Below the pieces are notes generated by a model. The model made no database searches. It was not told the origin of the DNA and worked only from the letters and a program-made list of their open reading frames with translations. Below, in pieces: positions 32,808 to 44,139 of a stretch of 64,000 bases of DNA (its first letter is position 1; each line of letters begins with the position of its first letter). A program made the translations under genes and the position numbers. Source of the DNA: Actinomucor elegans (taxonomy: Eukaryota > Mucoromycota > Mucoromycetes > Mucorales > Mucoraceae); assembly GCA_026027325.1 (NCBI GenBank), contig JAMSLZ010000005.1:2976001-3040000 (forward strand), given 5' to 3'.

Positions 32808-35067
32808 TTGTAATAAAACAAGCAATTATTGTTGATTTATTATCGCCATCGTTCTGGATTAAGTGATACCCAACCTTATGTAGAAGCGAAATATAGCAGC
32901 ACAGGCGTGTTTTTTTTAGTTCTAATGGTTATACCTTAACCCAATTAAATGAGTTGAAGTTGAGCTTAAGTTCATTAGATGCTGTAACTCATTCCTGTAT
33001 GGAGTATGAACCAGATGCAATATTGTAGCGAGGTCTATCGAGAGATCTATTGATTTTTAGATCTAGATAATATGGAAAGTTTATTGTTTATAGTGTAACT
33101 GCTGATGAGCATAATATACTGGTTATACTATAGCTAAGCAATGGTTCAATTAGATTCTGTATCTCATTCTGAATTTGTACTAGCCAACAGATACGCCATT
33201 AAGCTAAGATTTACTGAAATCTATAGACCATCTCCTCCAATTTTACTTGAATTGCCTGAAATTTACAATGTATCTATAAAGTATAGTATAATCATTATAT
33301 TTAAGTTAAATAATGGTTCTGGTACAAGCAATGGTTTGTTTTGAGCATATACTAGGGGTTTTTTTTGGGATCCAAGTCCAGGAAGAGACTAGTAATCTTC
33401 AGATACGACATTAATCTGAAAATGGTTAATTAACATCGCGATATCGAAAACAGCTCGATTTCTGAAAAATCCATGGGCATACATTCCCTTAGGCTCAAAA
33501 TTCAGGCTTTCCATTTATTTTTGTACAGCGCAAACAAAATACGTTGGAGACTAAGCTCATTAATGGTTTTGGCTTTATATATTTACAACCGTGCAAAGAT
33601 GTTTTTTATAGATTTTATTGAATATAAAATACATGTTATGATGGCACTCTCAAAAAAAACAGAGTCAATCTTTTACCTCATATAGCTTAACTAATTGAGT
33701 TAAATAATGAAGAACTTTTACATAACTGTATAAAAAGTGGAAATCTGCACAAACTTGATCAAAGTAGATTATAGGTATTGACACTTTTTGCCATTAAACA
33801 TGGCATCAAAACATCAAAAATTCCAAGTAGTTCTAAAGAACAAGACGACAAAGAAAACTTTAACTCAACGCCATTCAATAGAAATAGGGATGGTATTATA
33901 ATAGGCGACTTTGCCTTTGAATTGCTTTTTAAAAGCATTGGAAGCATTTCAGAATTATAGTTTATAGTTTATAGTTTATAGTAAAGCATTGTTTGTTGCA
34001 TTGTAATGTAAATATTCGTGCCTTATTGTTTGTTTAAACTCTAACAGGGCCCGAGCTATCAAGATTGAGGAGGGCCCCAGCCACTCTCTAAAGACCTCGT
34101 TCAAGTGAAAAAGCGTAGGGTCTAATTAGCCCCTCTACCAGGCTGGTGATTTTGTATACCAATAATTGCTGTCGATGCAGCGGCTTTTTTTTAATACACC
34201 GATGCAACTACTAGAAGAAAGCGCAACCCAACTTTCTTCAGAAGTGCCATGAATCATAATAGCACTTTTAGGAGTAATCTTCAATTATATAAGTTTCCTT
34301 GTTGCTAAAGACAAAGGATCGACTTCTTTTGTATCTTTTTCAATACTTCTCGAGCTGTTTAACAGTAATTGATAGACAAAAAAAAAAAAATAGTATGTAA
34401 TGATATATAACTTACAGGTACTTGCGGAAGAGTTTAATACATTGATGAAATTTCAGTTAAAGAATAGTTCTATCGATGCAGCAACTCATCATGGACGTGG
34501 GTTACTAATCAAATGCGACATTGAACCAAGGATGGTTGAGAGATCTTGTATTAATTAGTAAGCTTTGCCAATTTTTTTTTAAATACAAGACAATACGCGC
34601 ACAGCTAAAACTTGGAAACCTAACATTAATTTCTTTAAAAACTAGAAAAAAAAAACTTTCTCTCTCAAAAACAAAAACTACATACCATCAGAGCTTTTAG
34701 TACCTAACTACCCTAATATATAGTCATAAAGTTTATTCAGTAAAAATAAACATAATTCAACATAGTAGCTAGTATATTGGTGACGAAGAATTTTAATCAC
34801 TGCGACCAATGATATCGAGTATAAGTGAATCAAATAGCATTTATCAAATGAAACAGTTTGAAGTCGCTGTAGATTATAAGCAAGTAACTGATGTATATAA
34901 GTAAACAGATCGATAGGCTTCATGTAATGATACAGGTGTTTCTATAAGACAGGCTATAGCATCGTCTTGTCGTATGGCAGAATTTCTTGGCTTAAAGCAG
35001 AGATTGAACTTTCACTAAGCAGCGGGGATTTCCATTATTTTTTTTTTCTCACTTGAAAAACTACAGT
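32808..35067. other. Intergenic, 2.3 kb, with repeats and a GC-rich island
   Basis: No protein gene supported. Degenerate dispersed repeats occur near 32960-33080, 33385-33440 and 34470-34560. A compact GC-richer island (34047-34193) ending in T8 is listed separately. Confidence 0.5.
34047..34193 (+). ncRNA. Candidate RNA polymerase III transcript (unassigned)
   Basis: A 147-nt island much richer in G+C than its surroundings. It has several possible stems: GGGCCC near 34047 with GGGCCCC near 34072, AGACC near 34093 with GGTCT near 34118, and CCAGGCTGG near 34138. It ends in eight consecutive T. CGTTCAAGTG resembles part of a B box. I could not match it to U6, SRP RNA, RNase P or MRP RNA from memory. 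The block TCGATGCAGC near its end recurs at 34473, so part may be a repeat. This is a candidate only. Confidence 0.25.
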
Positions 35068-35879
35068 ATGGAAGATCAACCACGAGATCAAGTAATTTTC
35101 AGTCCAGAAGGACGATACATTTCTTTACATGGAGGCTTTATCGATCAATTAGGCACGCAATCGCACTCCATTGTATCTGAAGAATGCATCAAAAACCGAA
35201 AAATACGAGATGGGGAAGGACATCATATTACTGTCATTAATCATTTAGAGATTGGTACTTTTATTTCAAAAGAAGAATCATCAGCAAGTAACACGCGGCG
35301 AAAAAAAGCTTTTAAAAAGCATCAGTTGAATACATACAATGCACTTAGAAACAAGTTTGGGCTTGTTTCTGAGTGGGAAATGCCTGAGGATCTCGGTATG
35401 GGGATATGCACTCACCAAGATGCTATTGCCTACTTTCGCGTTGTACATTGGCCTTTTGGACAGATGATGCGCAGTTATCTCGGGTTAAAACGGTCCAATT
35501 TTCATATCACCGTAGGATTTTCACCTCACGATGTTCATCTGTATAAAGGACCCGCATCTTTACTCTGTTTAAAATCTGGTCAACCTTGTACCCAAGAAAT
35601 AGTGGCAAGATTGATTGGTCTGGTTTACTTTTATGCAGAGGATAAGAAATTCATAAAGGCATTGTATAAAACATGCTGGCGCCACGGTTATTACAAGCAA
35701 TTTTTCCGTTTGACAGTGGTTCATATAATACGTAAGTGTGAAGCCAAGTGTTTACGAAAATATTATTGATTTATATATATATATTAGTGGTTTTGAAGTC
35801 GTTTAGAAGAAGTCTATTTCAAAAGCGAGTGTCTACACCAAGCGAAGTAACACCTCTGATTTCTGTAAATAGTAGTTGA
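35068..35879 (+). CDS. 2H phosphoesterase-like protein (Swiss Army Knife type)
   Basis: Probable RNA/nucleotide-processing phosphoesterase fold. Two exons (35068-35731 and 35788-35879, perfect GTAAGT donor) give 251 residues starting MEDQPRDQ. Two H-x-T motifs typical of 2H enzymes are seen: HHITVINH in the first third and FHITVGFSPHDVH in the middle, each followed by hydrophobic strand residues. The C-terminal part (LIGLVYFYAEDKKFIKAL) looks helical. In my recollection, related fungal proteins carry this 2H domain fused to a phosphatase; no CxxxxxR phosphatase loop is visible here. The exon-2 tail (VLKSFRRSLFQKRVSTPSEV) depends on the splice call; unspliced, the frame stops at 35769. The catalytic activity is inferred from motifs only. 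Confidence 0.7.
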
Positions 35880-36044
35880 ATAAAAAGCCTAATTCTACGG
35901 TGATAATGCACCTTTTTGTAACTACGGGATCTTCCCGTATAGTAACACTAGAAAACTTTGTACTATTAAAAACAGGGCCCTTATGCCGAGCACCAATTGC
36001 TTCAAGATGGAGATAAACGCGCGTTTTATTAAAGAAAAAAAAAG

Positions 36045-37283
36045 TTACTCTGTCTTTTTTGTTGGTGCGGGAACAGCAGAAGTTTTACTTTTAATAAAAG
36101 ATCTGGCTTGCTGGGAAAGTTCCTTTGCTTTAGCACTGGCAACACCGCCATACTTTTCAGCCAAGACGCGAGCATTCTTGGATTGCTGAGCAACGTGAGC
36201 ATCAACAACTTCTTGATTTTGAAGATAGAGGCGAGGAATAGTGAAAGCAGAAACAAGGAAGAATCCAACCAAGTACTTTGTCGATACAAACTTTGCAAGA
36301 GTCCAGACCAAGTAAGATACAACCAAAGAGATAGCTGAACGCCAATTATCTTCGATCAAGACTAGCTTTGTAACTTGCTGTGTAATTACTTCAATGACAT
36401 CGACTGTTAACTGTGCAAAACGTACAACGCGATCACGAGGAATATAAGTGCCTTTGATTTGAAGACGGCCACTATGTAAATAAAATAAAAGAGGTGAGTT
36501 GTTGTGTTAGGAATATACCCTTTCTACCTTACCTGTGAGGATTGGTGATGTTTTCAGAAGATTTACCAGAGATAAATCTTTGTCCTTGCTTGTGTGTATT
36601 TACAAATACCCAGTTCAAACCAGTTGCTAACGTGAACACACCAGCAAGAATCTGCAAAAGTGAATAGTACTGTGTCAAAATCAAAATAGCAAGTGATCCC
36701 ACCAAGAATGACGCGCTTTTCTTGGGATATTCCCAATAAATAAGAGACTCGACCTTTGTCTTCAAATAGGCAGGTGGGTCTAACATACTACAAGGTCAGC
36801 CAAAAACCCCGTTCCAACTAACATGTGAATATACTATTTACCATCCTCAAAGCTAATCTTGGGCGAACTATAAACGAACGAAGACTTCTTTCCAGTACTG
36901 CTACTGGTGCTACTGGTTGTAGTAGTGGTCGTGGTAGTAGTGCTGGTCTTGGTAGGCTTGACAGAAGGAGGAGGGGTATCTACCACTACATCCTTTTGAG
37001 CAGGGATAGAATTATCAACTACTACACTCTTTTGAACAGGAACCGAGTTATCAACTACTACATCCTTCTGAACAGGGATTGAGTTGTCAACGATCTTTTG
37101 AACAGGGATGGAGTTTTCAAGAGTACCGCCATTTGCTGGAGCTATAGAATGATATACTTTTTAGATACCGTAAGGCTTGATGATGATAAACTTACGCGCA
37201 GTGGCAGATGGAATAGGTGATTCATCCAGCTTTTGAGGGGTAGTGGTGTCAATAGCAGGTGGTTGAGGAGCAAATTCAGCCAT
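36045..37283 (-). CDS. Reticulon-family ER membrane protein
   Basis: ER-shaping protein that stabilises membrane curvature in tubules. The start at 37283 (MAEFAPQPPAIDTTTP) leads through an intron into an N-terminal low-complexity region with tandem units VDNSIPVQK/VDNSVPVQK/VDNSIPAQK, then a Thr/Ser-rich run. The reticulon homology domain follows: VESLIYWEYPKKSASFLVGS, a long hydrophobic hairpin, HKQGQRFISGK, PRDRVVRFAQLTVDVIEVI, and the second hairpin LVVSYLVWTLAKFVSTKYLVG with FTIPRLYLQNQEVVDAHV. The C-terminus is Lys/Ala-rich. Introns lie near 36473-36533, 36787-36840 and 37142-37195. Order and W-E-Y-P start of the domain are diagnostic. It shares orientation with the tRNase Z gene upstream, 187 bp apart. 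Confidence 0.92.
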
Positions 37284-37469
37284 TTTATAATAAAGGTGTA
37301 AAGAAAAGAGAAAAAGAAGAGGTTTATTTTGTTTTCAACTTTTTACGTGTTTTTTTTGTTATGGTGGTGCATGATAGAAAGGTTTCATCATCATAAAAGA
37401 AAAGGGTGTAACAGGGTAGCGTTTATAGATCAACTGATTATTATACAACAAACTGAGTCATTTGATATT

Positions 37470-40462
37470 CTATTTCTTGTCTTCATCTTCATCTTCTTTA
37501 AACGCAAGCTGAATAGCATTTGTAAACTTGGGCAACATGGGCATATACTTGATAGGTATAGACATCATATCAAAACTAAAGCAGACATGAGACTGCTCTT
37601 CCGAAAGTATAGGTAATTTAGGATACCGTTGACTAAAGTGATTCAATAGCGTAAAGCGGGCATTCATTCTATTATAGAGGTTAGCCTGGCTTTTTTTTTA
37701 AGCTAAGTCATATACTTACTTTTTACCAACTTCAACAGCTTCGCCTGTAGTTGTATGACGCTTGGCTATAGCTTTATCCAATTCTGCATCTTCAAGAGTA
37801 GCTTCATGTATCAATAATGTAGCATCTTTGCCTGACTCGATAAGCTTATCACAGGGTCGAGTATCACCCGAATAACTATATACAAGCAATTAATAACTTA
37901 TTGAGGAAAGCTAATAAATACTTACACTAATTTCCACCCAGATTCATGTTTGATTGATAGTCCATAAGCCCATCGACAATGAACTACTTCAACAGGTTCC
38001 AACAATGAAAGACCTAGACTCTTTTGTAATTCATCCAGACTATGCAATAAAAGCATTTAGTGGACGTGTTGAAATATTTGTATATGACTATACTTTTTCT
38101 TATCATCACCCTTAGGATGTCTATGAGACAGGATATTTTCACTTCTAACAAACTTTAGCTTTCGTCTTGAACCCAGGTATTCAATACCGCTGTATTCATT
38201 CAACCAATGTTTGTACATGAAAGGTGCAACAACCGTCAGAATAGAATCATCGGATGAACTCACCTATACCCTACTTAGTTGTTTGTTTTCATTAATTAAG
38301 CTTAACTCACGTACCTTGTTCCAATTGTTAATAAGGTGAACTACGCCCAAGTGATGATCAGCGTGTAAATGAGACACAAAGATACATCGAAGCGCCTTGA
38401 TCTCTTCGTCTAAGCGATCGATACCGAATCTACGCATCATCTGTCCATATGTACCTTCACCTGCATCCAACATAATAGAACCATAGCCTGGAATCTTAAC
38501 AAGCGTAGCACTTACTAAAAAAAGAAAAAGAAACAGTTAGTTCTTGGCGTTTCTTTACACTAGTATCTACACTACCGTTTCGATATTTGGCAGGGATTGA
38601 ACTTCCAGTGCCTAATGTAATGACTTGCACATTATCACCAGGAAAACTTTCACTGATATCGACTTGGGATGCTTTTAAACGAGCTACTCGAACAGCTTCA
38701 TGATATTCTTTGTTATCCTCTATCTCCTTGATCTCGGGTATCATAGTATTCGTATGACTAAAAGCGGGTCGATCTATGTATTGGAGACCATTTCTCGGTT
38801 CAAGGTTATACTGAGCCATATTCTCCAAAGGATAGCTGTTTTTAGGCAACCCGTGCACTATAAAAGCTTATTAGCTTGACTTGACTTGCCTTTTTTTTTT
38901 TTTTACCTTGACTCAACTGCAACTCTGGCTCATTGCTGTATTTTGGTATAGGGAAAATATCCTTGTGCAGCATGGATAGTTTAACTTGGCCTATTGCATG
39001 TGATGTATACTGGACACTTTGTGCGCAAATCTCTGTAGATCCAAAAATATGCTATAATTAAAAAGTGGGTTAACAAGTTTAGAAACACGCGATATCATGC
39101 CTTACATCTGTACTTGGATCAAAACGATGAAGCCATTGCTTATAGCGAGCATCTTGAAGTACATCTTTACCAACATAATGAATGATCGCATTCACTTTGT
39201 GAGTCCCATCTGTGTAAAATGGCTTGAATTTTTCTGAATTCACTAATCCATCAATATAAGGAAGACTAGGACAATCCACAACCATAAACACATGACCAGG
39301 AACTTCAGGATCACAGACCATTTCTTGCGTTACAATACGGCCATCATCCAAAGTGACAGCAATTCCTTTTTGTAACTGACCATAAACAGGACCAGGCTTA
39401 ATACCCAAAGCAATGGCTGCTGCCTTATTAAACTTGCGAGGTAATGAAGTGCCTTGACAAATATAACTGATGGCAGCAGGATGAGGCTTCGTTCGAGGTA
39501 GTGCTTTCATTAGATAATCACGCTGATTTGATAGCTTTGGACTATTTGCCATTGCATCGGCTGAAAGTGGGTGTGCTGTCTTGGAAGTCGGTCTTGGAGA
39601 GCAATCTGCTTCGATGGTATGTCCTGGCGCTTTTTCTCCGTTATTGGTGTTGGTAAACATGAGTGAAATCACCTTTTTTCTATATTGATCTGCCTCTAGA
39701 TCTGTCATATGCGTATTCTTTTTGAATTGTCCCTCGCTTTCAGATCCTGAAAGAGTTTCATCGCTGCTACTACTACTGCTGCTACTGCTGCCACTGAACT
39801 GATCAAAGCTTCTCTTACTTCCTTTATTTGGTAAAACAATGACAGGAGAAATTGTCAAGTTTTTATCACTGTATGGTTTCGAATTTTCGTTGAATTCTTG
39901 AACATTTACATTGGAATTGGTTCTATAAAAAAAGACCTTTTTATGAGTTGTATACTTTCATCTTGTATTTACTCTTGATTACCTATATACAAAATGCCTT
40001 GTAGCAGCGATAAAATGAGACAGATTCTTTCCACCATATATACCAATACTACGAACACCTGCATCGGTCAAAGTTAAAAGCATACCTAATGATATACAAC
40101 ATCAGTAGAGAGAAAAAGTGGCGTAGGTTTAATAGCGTACCTGTCAAACCACCCATACAGTCCCAGTTGACTCTCGTAAGAAATACGTTACTCAGCTTAT
40201 TGAGCCTTGCTTTCTCTTGAACGCATAAACGTTGAGTACCTTCACGACAGTTGAATAGATAACGCTGCGAATCGTAGTGTACAATAAGACTAGGTGGTCC
40301 TTCAGGTGAATTCTGACCCACGATTTGTATATATGCCTTCATGCCTCGAGATTGTTGGTGAAAAGTCTTTAGATAACAGTGAAATGGTTGGCTACTCTTT
40401 CTCGGTATTACACGTAGTGGTAGTAATAATAGCATAAATTCATAGATATGAGAAAGAGCCAA
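37470..40462 (-). CDS. TRZ1: Long-form tRNase Z (ELAC2/Trz1)
   Basis: Zinc-dependent endonuclease that removes 3' trailers from pre-tRNAs. The N-terminal half is the degenerate metallo-lactamase exosite half ([54 protein letters not shown]) separated by a Ser-rich, low-complexity linker from the active half. The latter has [38 protein letters not shown], the zinc motif [30 protein letters not shown] and a [12 protein letters not shown] segment with the last His. All catalytic ligands are present. At least nine short introns are needed. The first Met at 40462 gives a hydrophobic-basic leader ([17 protein letters not shown]) that could direct mitochondrial import; a downstream Met before KAYIQ (about 40341) could give a nuclear form. 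Both starts are plausible for this dual-located family. Confidence 0.94.
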
Positions 40463-42358
40463 GTTGAACCTCTTATAGTCGTCTACTTACCAAGTGCTTC
40501 AAATCAAGAAAAAAAAGTGACTGTTGTGTTCATTTGAGATGCTTTGAGCGATTTACTTGGTTCATGATCATTATTAAGTCCAGAGTTATATTCTAGTTTA
40601 TTTCAATAATGTGATATATATATATTATCTTTAAAAAAAAATACAGAAATATCGTCATTACTATCAGTAGTAGAAAGGGCTCCTAGCATTTCTATTAGTC
40701 GTCATCTGTCATTCAAATGGAGAATGCCACCACCAAAGATTCTTCAAGAAAATATTGGTATCTCTCTTAATATATAATTATTAAAGGATAGTATAACAAT
40801 AAAAGTAAATGCATTAGTGCATATTGAGTGTGCATTGTTCAACAGAAATATAACATTAAATCAGAATCGAACGTAAGATTTATTGATCATTAGATGAATT
40901 TACATGAAATAGCAAATCACTGCAGATATTTAATGTATACGATATAGTCGTTCTATTTTAACTAAATAAATGATTCTAGTAGATACAGTAGTTTGTTCTG
41001 AGCATTTCAAAATAGTGTATGTATTGCATGCGTAAAATAAATCATGGTAATATTTATTTAAGATTGACTGATGAAGAAAATACATCTTGGTGTACTGCCT
41101 AGAAATTAAGTTGGATGCGACTCTAAAAAATATAGAGATAAAGAACTATAGTATTTATTATATAGATAGCCTATTCTTCTATAACTCTTCTAATTATCTG
41201 CTGCTTTTTTTTATATAATTGTATCTCTTGACTTTAATATTATCGGATATAATAGAAATCTAGAAGAGTGGAAAAGGGCTTGATTTTTGATAGAGAAGTT
41301 AATGCCCCTTTATAAGCCCAAATTTTCGAAATTTGTCTTTTTTTTTGCGAGGTGTTATGAAAGCGGCTCCAAGACTTCAATTTCTTTTATAACAAACGAA
41401 ATGAATTTATAATTTCAAAGAGCATTATGTAATCTGCGTCTTTTATACTTTTTATTTTTATTTTATATCTGTAATTTGTTGAGCTACATTACATATCATT
41501 AATAATTAATATATATATTATAATTATTTTCATATTATTAAATTAAAATTATATAGCTTTCTTTATTTATCAAGTTGTAAGTTGCTAAAAAACTTACGGC
41601 GTGCTTTTTAATCAATTTTAAAAGAAAAAAATTGTCGCACAACAGGGTTTCGATCTGGTGTGAAATATTATGAAAAAAAAAAGTTTAATTGTATTGAAAA
41701 GTAATATAAAAGTTTAATCTTTATAAGTTTTGCATAATTATTGCAATTTCTTATTTTTACGTTAATTACCAAACTTTCAAAAATTACAATAAAAAAGTGT
41801 TAAACAAAAAAAAATATAATTACAAAAAACACTATTTAATTTAAAAACTAATTTTTATTTTTTTTTATTTTTAACGTTGCTCGTTAAGAAACATACGAAT
41901 TATGAACGCATATAAAAATCACAGAGAGACATTATACTGTTCACCAAAATAAATTCTATGTATTGACGGAAATATTAATTATTGATATGCTGTGCAATTT
42001 CATTTTATACGAATTTTTGTATTAAACGCTTTCTGTACATGTTTGGACATCAGTCATTCTAAACTTATTAGATCTCAAAACTAAAAACTGGAGACAGTTT
42101 TTATTGGATTACCGCCGTCCAATAAAAAATGACACATCATGTGATATCAAGAATTTGGGATAGAGAAAAGCTAGAGCAATATGACTTGTATTAAACAATA
42201 ATAGAATAATTTTTTGAAATCCTATAAATACTTCTACACACCTATACAAAATGTATACGCTAAAAAAAAGTAAAGACAGAAAAAAAAAATTTTAAAAAAA
42301 AAAAAAAAATTAATTTTTTAGTGAATTTATATTATATTCAAATTAAATAAACATCAAA
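40463..42358. other. Intergenic, 1.9 kb, extremely A+T-rich
   Basis: No protein gene supported. A degenerate dispersed repeat lies at about 40830-40930. From about 41190 to 42350 the sequence is almost all A and T, with many A/T runs, up to the second tRNA-Arg gene. Confidence 0.55.
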
Positions 42359-42432
42359 GCCCGGTTGGCCTAATTGGATATGGCATCCGTCTTCTAAACG
42401 GAAGGTTAGGGGTTCGACCCCCCTACTGGGTA
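42359..42432 (+). tRNA. tRNA-Arg (UCU), second copy
   Basis: Identical over 74 nt to the gene at 20736: same acceptor, anticodon loop CTTCTAA (anticodon TCT) and T arm. Immediate flanks are also shared (AAA before, TATTCATTTTTG after), and diverge further out, suggesting duplication of a small segment. A T-rich run follows. Confidence 0.96.
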
Positions 42433-44139
42433 TTCATTTTTGTTTTTTATTTCTTTAGAGTGTATGTAGCGTTTGAGACATTCATTATTATGCTATAGAT
42501 CAGAAGAGATAAAAGTTATGTATTACTTTTTTTTTTCTTTCTAAAATCATGGCTCATTAATCAAGAGCATATTATTGCAGTAGTTTGTGCTTCATTGATC
42601 GATTAATAGAGATATTAAGAGCGAAAATTACATTATAATCTTGAAAAATGTTCAGAATAAAACGTTTTTGGAATGTTGAATCCACTTGGTCAGTGATGAA
42701 AGAGCTCCAAACGCGTAGTTTTGTTAGCCTTTAGGGAAATGTATAATTACAGATTATATAAAATTTGAAATATCTTTTGAAAAAGAACAGTTCTTTACAA
42801 TTTACACATATTATCTTGTATGATATACCATTTTGGTTCCTAGGATGGAATTTTCAACTGAAAATTGCAATCTTGAAAGTTGGTATAGCGCTACAATACA
42901 CACAAACGATCTCGATCAATCTTGATCCAATGTTGTATTTAGTTAGTAATTCCTATTTAGGGTGATTTAATGCATCGATTGAAAACGACAGCTCTACACC
43001 ATTTCTTTCGTTGCATTTCAATGTCTATCCACATTAGTTAATTTCAAAATCTCAGTAACGAAAAAGTCTTTAGAACTTGTCTCTTTTAGCAAATGATAAT
43101 AACATTTGACATATTATGAATGTCATCTCAACAAGTTTCTCAGACTTGTGTTATAGAACCTATACAAATAGATATAGCATCAGTAAAGCCGATTTAATAG
43201 TAGTGTTCTTTATCAGCTATATCGCATTATCAAGCTTGATAATACTGTATCACTTCCAAAACACGCAAGTTAGTCAAGAGAAAGTAGTAATGTTTATGGG
43301 CCCTTATAATCACTTATTTTAGATTTGAAGACCCTGCTCATGCTGACAGCGTGATCAGAGCGATGAATTTGAAACTATAGCGAGATAGATGTTGTTGTTA
43401 TGTTTGAATTAATAAACAAATTTTATGGTCGTTGTTATTACTAGCTTTTCACAGCTCCTGCCTCGTTTTGCCCACCAAAAATATAAGAGTCAATAAACCA
43501 CAGGTTATAGAATCTTTTTTAGACCAATATAGACTCGATTCTCTCTGTAATCAATCTATGCTATTGTTGCTGTAACTTTACTATTGATTTAGTTCTCGGT
43601 GAAAACAAAAATGTTTGTGTTAATGTAATCATTAAAGATGCTCGCTTTATCAAGCTATTTTAGTATAAGAATCGGCCAGTACAGTAAAAGAAGTAATTCA
43701 ATATTACTGCATCTGGACCATTTCATGATAAAAAAAAAACCAAAGCTCCCAGGATAATACTAGTAATTTTATCATGAGCTATATCATGGTGATATGTTAT
43801 TTCAAGACTTGTTTCAATGCGGTGGTGTTAAACATGGACCTGAAACTGTCTCAAAAGAATCAAGGGAGCAGTATATATGGTAACGTGTTTTTTATGCAGG
43901 CGTGTTGTATATCAAGATAGCCATTATTGACTGCAGCATAAGGAGCTGCATGCATCTGTTGCTTCAATCTACTGCTTGTCTCGGTAAACAAAAAAAAAAA
44001 AAAAAAGAAGCATGCATACATTCATGGAACATATATGTTCATAGAAGATGCAGGAGTCACTTGGCATATTAATTACATGATTATCATTAGCAGCAATTCT
44101 AGAGGTATCATCATTTATTCACATAGGTTAAGCATATGT
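42433..44139. other. Intergenic, 1.7 kb
   Basis: No gene or RNA supported; A+T-rich with a 19-nt A run near 43988-44006. The left end is the tRNA flank and the right end is the 3' side of the RAB3GAP2-like gene. Confidence 0.5.

Noticed and set aside
41630..41665. T-arm-like GGGTTTCGATCTGG
   Set aside because: The flanking bases do not form a T stem and no cloverleaf can be drawn.
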